From positions 1 to 44,211 of the forward strand of contig JBBIND010000029.1 of NCBI GenBank assembly GCA_037444075.1: a stretch of 44,211 nucleotides of DNA. Direction: 5' to 3'. Both the position numbers and the translations under genes were made by a program. Of the stretch, positions 23,811 through 31,565 are shown one piece after another; positions within the stretch are counted from its first letter, which is position 1, and the number at the start of each line of letters is the position of its first letter. This DNA comes from JBBIND01 sp037444075. GTDB lineage: Bacteria > Acidobacteriota > Terriglobia > Bryobacterales > Bryobacteraceae. The notes under the pieces were generated by a model. That model did no database searches. It had not been told where the DNA came from and saw only the letters and a list, made by a program, of their open reading frames with translations.

Positions 23811-24572
23811 ATGCCGGAAACAAAGAAACTCGACGGCAAAGTGGCCCTGATTACGGGCGCCAGCAGAGGTTTAGGCAAGGCCATGGCGCTAGCGCTGGGC
23901 GCTGAGGGCGCCAACCTGGCGCTGGTTTCCCGTGACACTGAAAGATTGGCCGAAGTGGCGGAAGCCGCACAGCAGTTCGGGGTTCAAGCGGAAATCTACC
24001 GCGCCGACGTTACTGAAGAAACCCAGGTGGCCGTGCTGGAGAAGGAAGTGGTTGGCCGGTTCGGCCACGTGGACATCCTCATCAACAACGCGGGCATCAA
24101 TCTCCGTAAGTCCTTGCCGGAGTTCACGCTCGAGGAATGGAACCGGGTGATGAACACCAACCTGACGAGCGCCTTTCTGATGTGCCGGGCTTTCATCCCG
24201 TACATGCAGGGGCGCGGCTACGGGCGCATCCTCAACCTGACCTCCATCATGAGCCGGGTGTCGCTTCCGGGGCGGACCGCTTATTCAGCCAGCAAAGCGG
24301 GGTTGCTGGGGCTCACCCGCGCGCTCGCGCTGGAACTGGCTCCGGATGGCATCACCGTCGTTGGCATCAGCCCTGGACCGTTCGCCACGGAGATGAACAC
24401 GGTGCTGATTGAAAACCCGGAGGTCAACCAGCAATTCCTGTCACGCATACCGCTCAATCGCTGGGGCAAGGTGGAGGAGATAGGCCAATTGGCGGTTTAC
24501 CTGTGCTCGGAGGAGGCCGGTTTCATTACCGGCACGGACATCCTGATCGACGGTGGCTGGTGTGCCATCTGA
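23811..24572 (+). CDS. Short-chain dehydrogenase/reductase
   Basis: A 253-residue classical SDR with an NAD(P)-binding TGASRGLG loop at 15-22, the NNAG motif, and catalytic S145, Y158 and K162 (YSASK). The C-terminal GTDILIDGGW is typical. It resembles gluconate 5-dehydrogenase/2-deoxygluconate dehydrogenase and FabG-like enzymes. Given its neighbours, it more likely oxidises or reduces a sugar or sugar acid than a fatty acyl chain. ATG 23811 (MPETKKLDGKVALITG) is preferred to GTG 23799 because GGAG at 23796 overlaps the GTG and fits only the ATG. It is separated by 108 nt from the arabinofuranosidase, with a TATACAAT-like box in the gap. Confidence 0.88.
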   Translation: MPETKKLDGKVALITGASRGLGKAMALALGAEGANLALVSRDTERLAEVAEAAQQFGVQAEIYRADVTEETQVAVLEKEVVGRFGHVDILINNAGINLRKSLPEFTLEEWNRVMNTNLTSAFLMCRAFIPYMQGRGYGRILNLTSIMSRVSLPGRTAYSASKAGLLGLTRALALELAPDGITVVGISPGPFATEMNTVLIENPEVNQQFLSRIPLNRWGKVEEIGQLAVYLCSEEAGFITGTDILIDGGWCAI

Positions 24573-24585
24573 AGGAGTTGGCCTC

Positions 24586-25545
24586 ATGAGCCGCCGTCAT
24601 ATGCTGGTTTTGTCGCTCACTGCGCTCGTCCTGGCCGGCTGCCGCAAGGAACCTGCCCGCGTCATCGCCGTCATCCCGAAGTCCACGGCGCACGTGTTTT
24701 GGGTGGCCGTTCACGCCGGGGCGCAGGCGGCCGCGCGCGAGGAAAACATCGAGATCCTCTGGAATGGACCCTCGAGCGAGACGGACTACACGCGGCAAAT
24801 CCAGATAGTGGATTCGATGATCAGCCGCCGCGTGGATGGCATCGCGATCGCCGCCTCGGAAAGAAGAGCGCTCCTGCAGGTTCTCGACAGGGCTGCCGAG
24901 GCGGGCATTCCGGTAACGGTGTTCGATTCAGGCGTAGAGGGCGCCAATTACGTCTCCTACGTCGCTACGGACAACTACCAGGCGGGCAGGATGGCGGCGC
25001 GCACGTTGGCTGAGAGCATCGGCGGCCGCGGCGATGTAGCCGTGATTGGGCACCTGCCGGGCAGCGTCTCCTCCATGGACCGGGAGCGCGGTTTTCAGGA
25101 CGCGTTGGCGGAGGAGTTTCCCGGCGTGAGGATGGTTGCCTTCCAATTCGGACAGGCGGACCGGGCCAAAGCGAGAGCCGCCACCGAAAACATCCTCAGC
25201 GCCCATCCCAACCTGCACGGATTATTCAGTTCCACGGAGGCTAGCTCGACCGGAGTTTCGCTGGGTTTAAGGGGCCGCGGGCTGGCAGGGAAGGTGAAGT
25301 ACGTGGCTTTTGATTCCACCGACACGATGGTTGAGGACCTCAAAAACGGCACCATCCACGCCCTCATCGTGCAGGATCCTTACAGGATCGGCTACGAGGC
25401 GGTGCGCACGTTGATTGACAGGATCAAAGGCGGCCAACCGCCCAAGGAAATCCCACTGGGCGCCCGGGTGGTGCGCGCGTCTGACCTCGGGCAGCCTGAC
25501 ATCCAGAAACTCCTGTTCCCCGAACGCTCGGGGCCGCTGCCATGA
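24586..25545 (+). CDS. Sugar-binding lipoprotein, RbsB-like
   Basis: A 319-residue periplasmic binding protein of the pentose/ribose type (Peripla_BP_4). The start MSRRHMLVLSLTALVLAGC is a lipoprotein signal with lipobox L-A-G-C, so it is anchored by a lipid. The mature part reads VIAVIPKSTAHVFWVAVHAG, VDGIAIAASE, VTVFDSGVEG, YVATDNYQAGRMAA and FDSTDTMVEDL, in family order. AAGGAG precedes ATG 24586, and the stop overlaps the next start (ATGA). No ABC ATPase or permease gene accompanies it in the window, which is unusual. It may deliver ligand to a transporter encoded elsewhere, or sense sugar. Confidence 0.9.
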   Translation: MSRRHMLVLSLTALVLAGCRKEPARVIAVIPKSTAHVFWVAVHAGAQAAAREENIEILWNGPSSETDYTRQIQIVDSMISRRVDGIAIAASERRALLQVLDRAAEAGIPVTVFDSGVEGANYVSYVATDNYQAGRMAARTLAESIGGRGDVAVIGHLPGSVSSMDRERGFQDALAEEFPGVRMVAFQFGQADRAKARAATENILSAHPNLHGLFSSTEASSTGVSLGLRGRGLAGKVKYVAFDSTDTMVEDLKNGTIHALIVQDPYRIGYEAVRTLIDRIKGGQPPKEIPLGARVVRASDLGQPDIQKLLFPERSGPLP

Positions 25546-26603
25546 CGGCGCCGGTCACCGTGGGTGATGCCGTTCTGCGGCAGCTCTCAACCGGCATCCT
25601 GAAAGCGTGCGGTGTGCCTGAAGACGGGGCGTCCGTGACGGCGGATTCCCTGGTGGCCGCCAATCTCCGCGGTGTGGACTCGCACGGAGTCCAATTGCTT
25701 CCCCATTACGTCCGGCAGTTGCGTGCCGGCAACATGGACCCGCGAACCGCTGGGCGGATCCTGTCTGAGTCGGGCGGCTGTCTGCACTACGACGGGAAGA
25801 ACGGCTTGGGACAGGTAGTATCCTGGCACTGCTGCGGGCACGCCGCGCGGTTGGCCTCGACGCACGGCGTGGGGCTGGTTGTCGCGCGTGACTCCAATCA
25901 TTTTGGCGCGGCCGCCTATTGGGCGGAGCGCATCACCGCAGCCGGGCAGGCGGCGCTGATACTCTGCAACGCTGCCCCCATGGTGGCTCCCTGGCAGGGA
26001 CGCGAGCCGCGGTTCGGGACGAACCCGATTTGCGCGGCAGTGCCAAGCCAAGGCGGCGGAGCATGGCTGCTGGACATGGCTACGACCACTGTGGCGATGG
26101 GAAAAATCTACAAGGCTGCGGTCTGCGGTGAAGCCGCCATCCCACCCGGCTGGGCCATGGATTCTAAAGGACAACCCACGACGGACACGCGAGAGGCGCT
26201 CGACGGCGGCATGTTGATGCCGCTCGGAGGCTACAAAGGCAGCGGCCTGGCGATGCTCGTCGAAGTGTTCTGCGCCGTGCTCGGGGGCGGCGCGCTGAGC
26301 ACGGAGTTGGGCGGCATCCGCATCCTCTCGCGCCCCATGCGGTGCAGCCAATGGTTCCTGGCGATTGATGTCAGGCGGTTCATGCCGCTCGAGGAGTTTC
26401 AGTCGCGAATGGAGAAGCTCGTCGGCATGGTCAAGAGCACCCGTACGGCCCCCGGCTACGATGAAGTGCTGGTGGCCGGGGACCCGGAATGGCGGGAGGA
26501 AGCGGAGCGCTTGAGCGGAGGCATCCCGCTGGCCGCCAACCTCTGGGAGGAGTTGCTGCAAATTGCTGGAGAACTGGGTGTTACTCCACCCGCCCTGGGA
26601 TAG
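25542..26603 (+). CDS. Ldh2/MdhB-type NAD(P)-dependent oxidoreductase
   Basis: A 353-residue member of the malate/L-lactate/ureidoglycolate/2,3-diketogulonate reductase family, whose members interconvert alpha-hydroxy and alpha-keto acids. The catalytic His is in RGVDSHGVQLLPHYV. DSNHFGAAAYWAE, FGTNPICAAVP and DMATTTVAMGKI are family signatures, as is PLGGYKGSGLAML. The start overlaps the stop of the binding-protein gene by 4 nt. With the SDR it could form a sugar-acid pathway downstream of arabinose release; the exact substrate is unknown. Confidence 0.88.
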   Translation: MTAPVTVGDAVLRQLSTGILKACGVPEDGASVTADSLVAANLRGVDSHGVQLLPHYVRQLRAGNMDPRTAGRILSESGGCLHYDGKNGLGQVVSWHCCGHAARLASTHGVGLVVARDSNHFGAAAYWAERITAAGQAALILCNAAPMVAPWQGREPRFGTNPICAAVPSQGGGAWLLDMATTTVAMGKIYKAAVCGEAAIPPGWAMDSKGQPTTDTREALDGGMLMPLGGYKGSGLAMLVEVFCAVLGGGALSTELGGIRILSRPMRCSQWFLAIDVRRFMPLEEFQSRMEKLVGMVKSTRTAPGYDEVLVAGDPEWREEAERLSGGIPLAANLWEELLQIAGELGVTPPALG

Positions 26604-26606
26604 AAT
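26601..26606 (+). promoter_or_regulatory. Candidate -10 box for a leaderless xseB transcript
   Basis: TAGAAT ends exactly 6 nt before ATG 26613, the same spacing seen at uvrC, the TPR gene and the rhodanese. It overlaps the stop codon of the upstream dehydrogenase, and no ribosome binding site precedes xseB. Coincidence is possible. Confidence 0.3.
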
Positions 26607-26612
26607 GTAGCC

Positions 26613-26855
26613 ATGGCGCCGAAAGAGAAGGCCGAGCTCAGTCTGGAGGCCGCGCTTTCCGAACTGGAGGGCGTGGTCAAGGAACTGGAAAAAGGCGACC
26701 TGCCACTGGAAAAAGCCCTGGAGCTGTTTGAAAGAGGCGTGCAACTGAACACGGCCTGCCGGAAGCAGCTTGAGCAGGCCGAAACCAGGATAGAAATACT
26801 CCTCAAAAAAGACGGCGAAACACAGCCGGAACCGTTCGAACCCGAAAACAGCTGA
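26613..26855 (+). CDS. xseB: Exodeoxyribonuclease VII small subunit
   Basis: An 80-residue XseB. The signature SLEAALSELEGVVKELEKGD, then LPLEKALELFERG and the CRKQLEQAETRI helix identify it. It pairs with the large subunit XseA, which is not in this window, to degrade single-stranded DNA. It starts 9 nt after the dehydrogenase stop and ends 7 nt before ispA. The xseB-ispA neighbourhood is common across bacteria. Confidence 0.93.
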   Translation: MAPKEKAELSLEAALSELEGVVKELEKGDLPLEKALELFERGVQLNTACRKQLEQAETRIEILLKKDGETQPEPFEPENS

Positions 26856-26862
26856 TCCCACC

Positions 26863-27747
26863 ATGGACCTGAAGTCTTACCTGGCAGTACGGAAGCAGCG
26901 CGTCGACGCAGCCTTGGAGCGCCGGGTCCCGCCGGAATCTCTCCCGCCGGAAACCATCCACCGGGCGATGCGCTACAGCCTCTTCGCCGGCGGCAAGCGC
27001 ATCCGGCCGATACTCTTTCTGGCCGCGGCCGAGGCGGTTGCGGGCGAGGCGCCTGGCGCGGAGGATGCTGCCTGCGCTCTCGAACTGGTGCATACGTACT
27101 CGCTCATCCACGACGATCTGCCTGCATTGGACAATGACGACCTGCGCCGCGGGCGGCCCACCTGCCACAAGGTTTTCGGCGAAGCCATGGCCATCCTGGC
27201 CGGTGACGCGCTGCTGACGCTGGCGTTTCAAGTGCTGGCCCAACTGGAATTCGCCAGCGCTTCGATACGGGCAAAGCTGGTGGAGGAGCTATCCGTGGCC
27301 GCCGGCACCGTCCGTGGGATGATCGCCGGACAGGTGCATGACCTGGAAGGCGAGGGTCAACCTCCTGAGCCTGAACTTCTGGAGAAGATCCACCGCGCCA
27401 AGACGGGCGCCTTGCTGCGCGCCAGCCTCCGCATGGGCGCCATTTACGCGGGAGCCGGGGAGGACAAACTGGCGGCGCTGTCAAAGTACGGCGAACACGT
27501 CGGGCTGGCGTTCCAGATAGTCGATGATGTGCTCGATGTGGAGCAGCCCTCCGAAGTGCTGGGCAAGACTCCGGGCAAGGACGCCGCCGACGGCAAGATC
27601 ACTTTCCCCGCCGTCTATGGGCTGGAGACTTCACGCCGGATGGCTGAGCAGGAGCGCGTGGCGGCTCGCTCGGCGTTGGAGCTTTTCGGCGATACGGCTG
27701 AACCACTCCGCCTTTTGGCAGACCTCGTCGTGAACCGGACGGCATGA
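26863..27747 (+). CDS. ispA: Polyprenyl (farnesyl/geranylgeranyl) diphosphate synthase
   Basis: A 294-residue trans-prenyltransferase that condenses isopentenyl diphosphate with allylic diphosphates. The first aspartate-rich motif lies in LIHDDLPALDNDDLRRGRPT, and the second in FQIVDDVLDVE. GGKRIRP near the N-terminus binds diphosphate. The insertion between the Asp residues of the first motif is the bacterial farnesyl-type pattern. With ispD/ispF elsewhere in the window it belongs to isoprenoid synthesis. The stop overlaps the tlyA start (ATGA). Chain length is inferred, not proven. Confidence 0.93.
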   Translation: MDLKSYLAVRKQRVDAALERRVPPESLPPETIHRAMRYSLFAGGKRIRPILFLAAAEAVAGEAPGAEDAACALELVHTYSLIHDDLPALDNDDLRRGRPTCHKVFGEAMAILAGDALLTLAFQVLAQLEFASASIRAKLVEELSVAAGTVRGMIAGQVHDLEGEGQPPEPELLEKIHRAKTGALLRASLRMGAIYAGAGEDKLAALSKYGEHVGLAFQIVDDVLDVEQPSEVLGKTPGKDAADGKITFPAVYGLETSRRMAEQERVAARSALELFGDTAEPLRLLADLVVNRTA

Positions 27748-28478
27748 CCGCAGTGGCGAAGAAGCGCCTGGATCAATTGCTGTTGGATCTGAGCCTGGCC
27801 CCATCGCGGGAGAAAGCCCGCGCCCTGATTTTGGCCGGGCAGGTTTTCGTGAACGGGCAAAAGGCGGACAAAGCCGGCCGGGCTTTTCCGGAAGAAAGCC
27901 ACGTGGAAGTGGCGGCGGGCATGCCCTACGTCGGCCGCGGCGGACTGAAGCTGGAGGCGGCGCTCGACGCGTTTGCCGTGGATGTGTCCGGCAAGGTCTG
28001 CCTGGATGTGGGCGCTTCCACGGGGGGCTTCACAGACTGCCTGTTGCAGCGCGGCGCCGCCCGGGTTCACGCCGTCGACGTCGGCAGCGGGCAGCTGGAT
28101 TGGAAACTGCGCACAGACGAGCGCGTGATCGTTCACGAGCACCTGAACGCGCGTTATCTGAAGCTTGAAGACATTGGCGAGCAGGCGGACCTGGTGGTGT
28201 GCGACGTCAGTTTCATCTCCGTCACCATGCTTCTGCCTGCCCTCTTCCCGTTGCTGCGGACGGGCGGGGAAATGATTATACTCGTCAAGCCTCAGTTCGA
28301 GGTCGGCCGGGAACAGGTCGGCAAGGGCGGCATCGTTCGTGATCCGCAACTGCACCGCATGGCCTGTGACCGCGTGGAGCAGGCATTGAGGGACGTTGGC
28401 TTCCGCACGGCTCTCAATGAGAGCCCCATCCTTGGGGCGGAAGGGAATCGGGAGTTTCTGCTATATGCGACGCATTGA
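27744..28478 (+). CDS. tlyA: TlyA-family rRNA 2'-O-methyltransferase
   Basis: A 244-residue protein with an N-terminal S4 RNA-binding domain (RLDQLLLDLSLAPSREKARA, then ILAGQVFVNGQ) and a C-terminal FtsJ-like methyltransferase. The SAM motif is CLDVGASTGGFTDCLLQRGA. Likely catalytic residues appear in GGLKLEAALD, CDVSFIS and LVKPQFEVG. TlyA enzymes methylate cytidines of 16S/23S rRNA; some are annotated as hemolysins. It overlaps ispA upstream by 4 nt and nadK downstream by 14 nt. Confidence 0.92.
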   Translation: MTAVAKKRLDQLLLDLSLAPSREKARALILAGQVFVNGQKADKAGRAFPEESHVEVAAGMPYVGRGGLKLEAALDAFAVDVSGKVCLDVGASTGGFTDCLLQRGAARVHAVDVGSGQLDWKLRTDERVIVHEHLNARYLKLEDIGEQADLVVCDVSFISVTMLLPALFPLLRTGGEMIILVKPQFEVGREQVGKGGIVRDPQLHRMACDRVEQALRDVGFRTALNESPILGAEGNREFLLYATH

Positions 28479-29328
28479 CACAGTCGGGATCGTGTCCAAG
28501 CCGGGTTCACCGCGAGCCTCCTCCATCGTGCCTGAGTTGCTGATCTGGCTGGAGGAGAGGAACGTCGGATACCGCCTGGACGAGGAGACAGCACACTACG
28601 CAGGGCGGCGCGACGGCATGTCGCGGGACGCCGTTCCCGAGGGCACGCAACTGGTGATCGTGTTGGGCGGCGACGGCACGCTGTTGTCTGCCGCCAGAGC
28701 CCTGAAGGGCCATGACATCCCGTTGTTCCCCGTCAACCTGGGCGGTCTCGGCTTCCTGACGGCGATCACGGTGGAGGAGATTTATCCCGAACTGGAGCGC
28801 GCTTTCCGGGGCGAGCACCGCATTGGCCGGCGGCGCATGTTGCACTGCGAGGTGCTGCGAAGCGGCGAGTCTGTAGCCGCCTATGAGGCGCTCAACGACG
28901 TGGTCATCACCAAGGCCGAACTGGCGCGCATGATCGATCTCGACATCTACGTGGACGATCACTTTGTCTGCGCCTACAAAGCCGACGGGCTGATCGTCTC
29001 AACGCCCACTGGCTCCACGGCTTATTCGCTCTCCGCCGGGGGACCCATCATCTTCCCGTCCGTGGCGGCGCTGGCCATTACACCTATCTGCCCGCACATG
29101 CTGACCAACCGCCCGGTCATCGTGCCGGATAGCAGCCAAATCCACTTGATCTGCCGGGCTGAGGATGATGCCGCCTACATCACCATCGATGGCCAGGTGG
29201 GCGGTCCGCTCAAGAATGGCGACCTTGCGCTGTGCCGGAGTTCGGAACACTCGCTCAGCCTGATTCGTCCGCCGCGGCTGCTGTTTTTCGACGTGCTGCG
29301 CGAAAAACTGAAGTGGGGTGAACGGTGA
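28465..29328 (+). CDS. nadK: NAD kinase
   Basis: A 287-residue NadK, which phosphorylates NAD+ to NADP+. The catalytic GGDGTLLSAARAL motif, NLGGLGFLT and the PTGSTAYSLSAGGPI motif are all present. ATG 28465 (MRRIDTVGIVSKPG) lies 14 nt inside the end of tlyA with GGGAG upstream; longer in-frame starts are entirely within tlyA and rejected. Its stop overlaps the GTG start of the transporter gene, giving a tight xseB-ispA-tlyA-nadK-transporter string. Confidence 0.94.
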   Translation: MRRIDTVGIVSKPGSPRASSIVPELLIWLEERNVGYRLDEETAHYAGRRDGMSRDAVPEGTQLVIVLGGDGTLLSAARALKGHDIPLFPVNLGGLGFLTAITVEEIYPELERAFRGEHRIGRRRMLHCEVLRSGESVAAYEALNDVVITKAELARMIDLDIYVDDHFVCAYKADGLIVSTPTGSTAYSLSAGGPIIFPSVAALAITPICPHMLTNRPVIVPDSSQIHLICRAEDDAAYITIDGQVGGPLKNGDLALCRSSEHSLSLIRPPRLLFFDVLREKLKWGER

Positions 29329-30560
29329 GGCGCATTTCCCTGACCGGGTGGATCTTCGTGGGCATGGCCGCCGGCATTCTGCTCGGCGCTCTGGCGCCGG
29401 ACATCGCCAAGCAGGCTGCCCCGGTGAGCAACATTTTCCTGCGGCTCATCAAGTCCATCATTGCGCCGCTGTTATTCGGCACCCTGGTGGCGGGCATCGC
29501 CGGATCAGGCAGCGTCAAGGCCATGGGCCGGATTGGCCTGAAAGCGATGGCATACTTCTGGGTCGTTACGACGATTGCGTTGGTAGTGGGATTAGGCGCC
29601 GCCAATCTGGTTCGCCCGGGCGCCGGCATGACCCTGGAGAGGACCGCCGAGGAGGCCGCCCTCACCCGCACGGCGCCCGGCCTCAGTTCCGTGCTCGAGC
29701 ACGCCTTCCCGGCCAGCGTGTTTGACGCCATGGCTCGCGGCGAAGTCCTGCAACTGGTGGTGTTCTGCCTCCTGTTCGGGGCGGCTTGCGCCGCTCTCGG
29801 AGAGAAGGCTCGGCCGGTGGTGCGTTTTTCCGAGGCGCTCGCCGAGGTGATGTTCCGCTACACGAAGTACGTGATGTACCTGGCGCCGTTCGGGGTAGGC
29901 GCAGCCATCGCCGTGACCGTGGGCAGCAAGGGATTCGGCGTTCTGTTCGGATTGGGCAAGCTGGTCATCACCATGTACGCAGCTCAATTCGTCTTCGTCG
30001 TCTTCGTCCTGGGTCCGGTGATCGCTTTAGCCAGACTCCCGCTGGGGCGCTTCTACAACGCCGCCAAAGAGCCTTTCCTGATCGCTTTTTCCACGGCTTC
30101 CAGTGAGGCGGCGCTGCCAAGGGCTCTCCAGAACATGGAGCGGTTCGGCGTCCCGAAGCATATCGTCGGCTTTGTCATGCCGACCGGCTACAGCTTCAAT
30201 CTGGATGGATCGACGCTCTACCTTTCGTTGGCTTCCCTGTTCGTGGCGCAAGCCGCGGGTGTGGATTTGACCGTCACCGAGCAACTGGTGATGATGTTTA
30301 CTCTGATGCTCACGAGCAAGGGCGTTGCCGGAGTACCCCGCGCCGCCCTGGTCATCCTGACGGCGACGCTGGCGACCTTCCAGTTGCCGATCGAGGGCGC
30401 GGCTGTGCTGCTCGGCATCGACGCAGTGTTGGATATGGCCAGGACTTCGGTCAACGTGCTGGGCAATTGCCTGGCTACCGCGGTGATAGCGCGTTGGGAA
30501 GGTTTCACGTTCCCTAAAGAGGGACGGCTCCAGGAGGCAGTAGAGCCGCAGGAGGCTTGA
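29325..30560 (+). CDS. Dicarboxylate/amino acid:cation symporter, GltP/DctA family
   Basis: A 411-residue membrane carrier of the DAACS family, moving glutamate, aspartate or C4-dicarboxylates with Na+ or H+. Family motifs are AFSTASSEAALPRAL (the serine-rich re-entrant loop), MPTGYSFNLDGSTLYLSLAS, TSKGVAGVPRAALVIL and DMARTSVNVLGN. About eight hydrophobic segments are visible. It starts with GTG 29325, sharing bases with the nadK stop (GTGA). Substrate cannot be settled from sequence alone. Confidence 0.92.
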   Translation: MRRISLTGWIFVGMAAGILLGALAPDIAKQAAPVSNIFLRLIKSIIAPLLFGTLVAGIAGSGSVKAMGRIGLKAMAYFWVVTTIALVVGLGAANLVRPGAGMTLERTAEEAALTRTAPGLSSVLEHAFPASVFDAMARGEVLQLVVFCLLFGAACAALGEKARPVVRFSEALAEVMFRYTKYVMYLAPFGVGAAIAVTVGSKGFGVLFGLGKLVITMYAAQFVFVVFVLGPVIALARLPLGRFYNAAKEPFLIAFSTASSEAALPRALQNMERFGVPKHIVGFVMPTGYSFNLDGSTLYLSLASLFVAQAAGVDLTVTEQLVMMFTLMLTSKGVAGVPRAALVILTATLATFQLPIEGAAVLLGIDAVLDMARTSVNVLGNCLATAVIARWEGFTFPKEGRLQEAVEPQEA

Positions 30561-30671
30561 CATCCGGACTCACGCAGCGCCGCCCGGAGTCCGCGTGGGC
30601 GTTTCGGCGCCATCGCCACGTGGTTTAGTGCAACGGCGGAGTGGCGCCCGGGCATCTGTTCGAGAACGACA

Positions 30672-31523
30672 ATGACAGTTGGCGAAGCGACAGGCGAATC
30701 CGGACACGAGCCCGCTCTCGGTGAGATCCTGGCCGAGGTCCGGACCCTCTCCGGCCACGATTTGACCAGCTACCGCCATAGCCTCCTCGAGCGCCGCCTG
30801 TCGATCCGCATGGCTGAAACGGGCTTCGCGGACGCCTCCTCTTATCTGTCCTTTCTGCGGGGCAATCCGGGTGAAGCAGAATCGCTGGCGCAAGCCGTGA
30901 CCATTCAGGTCAGCCGGTTCTTCCGCAACTCGCCCGTTTACGAGGTCCTGGAACACACTGTTCTGGCGGAAATCCTCGCGCGAAAGAGCCGGTTCGAGAT
31001 CCGCGTGTGGAGTGCCGGATGCGGAACCGGAGAAGAGGCTTACTCGGTAGCGATCCTGCTGCATCGCCTCTGCCAGCGAGCGAAGGCGGAATGCAACGCT
31101 ATTATTTTCGCTACGGACGTCCATAGCGGCGTGCTGCAGCACGCCGCGCTCGGACGTTATCCCCGGGAACGGTTGCTGGAAACCAAGCTCGGCATTATCG
31201 ACGAGTACTTCAGGCCTTCCGATGGTTTCTACGAAGTGCTGCCCTCCATTCGGAAAATGGTGCATTTCGCCCGGCTGGACCTTACCTCGCCCGAGGTTCT
31301 GGCTCCCGCGGAAAGCATCTTCGGAGGCTTTGACCTGGTGTTATGCAGGAATGTGCTGATCTACTTCGAAATGCCAGCACAGCTGCGCATCCATGAGAAA
31401 CTCTATAGGGCGCTCGCCCCGGAGGGATATCTGGTGCTGGGGGATTGTGAAGCCTTACCGCTTGGAAAAGAAGGACTTTGGGTCCCCGTGGACGCTGCCA
31501 AGCGGCTGTTCCGCAAGAAGTGA
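30672..31523 (+). CDS. CheR-type protein-glutamate methyltransferase
   Basis: A 283-residue CheR, which transfers methyl groups from SAM to glutamates of chemoreceptors or related sensors. The N-terminal helical domain (YRHSLLERRLSIRM) is followed by QVSRFFRNSPVYEVL, the SAM site VWSAGCGTGEEAYSVAILL, FATDVHSGVL and DLVLCRNVLIYF. No CheA, CheW, CheB or chemoreceptor gene is nearby; instead two hybrid kinases follow. This suggests a non-flagellar signalling module. Confidence 0.93.
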   Translation: MTVGEATGESGHEPALGEILAEVRTLSGHDLTSYRHSLLERRLSIRMAETGFADASSYLSFLRGNPGEAESLAQAVTIQVSRFFRNSPVYEVLEHTVLAEILARKSRFEIRVWSAGCGTGEEAYSVAILLHRLCQRAKAECNAIIFATDVHSGVLQHAALGRYPRERLLETKLGIIDEYFRPSDGFYEVLPSIRKMVHFARLDLTSPEVLAPAESIFGGFDLVLCRNVLIYFEMPAQLRIHEKLYRALAPEGYLVLGDCEALPLGKEGLWVPVDAAKRLFRKK

Positions 31524-31565
31524 CTACCACAAAAGCTCTTTTTCAGGTATATTCCATAGAGAAAA

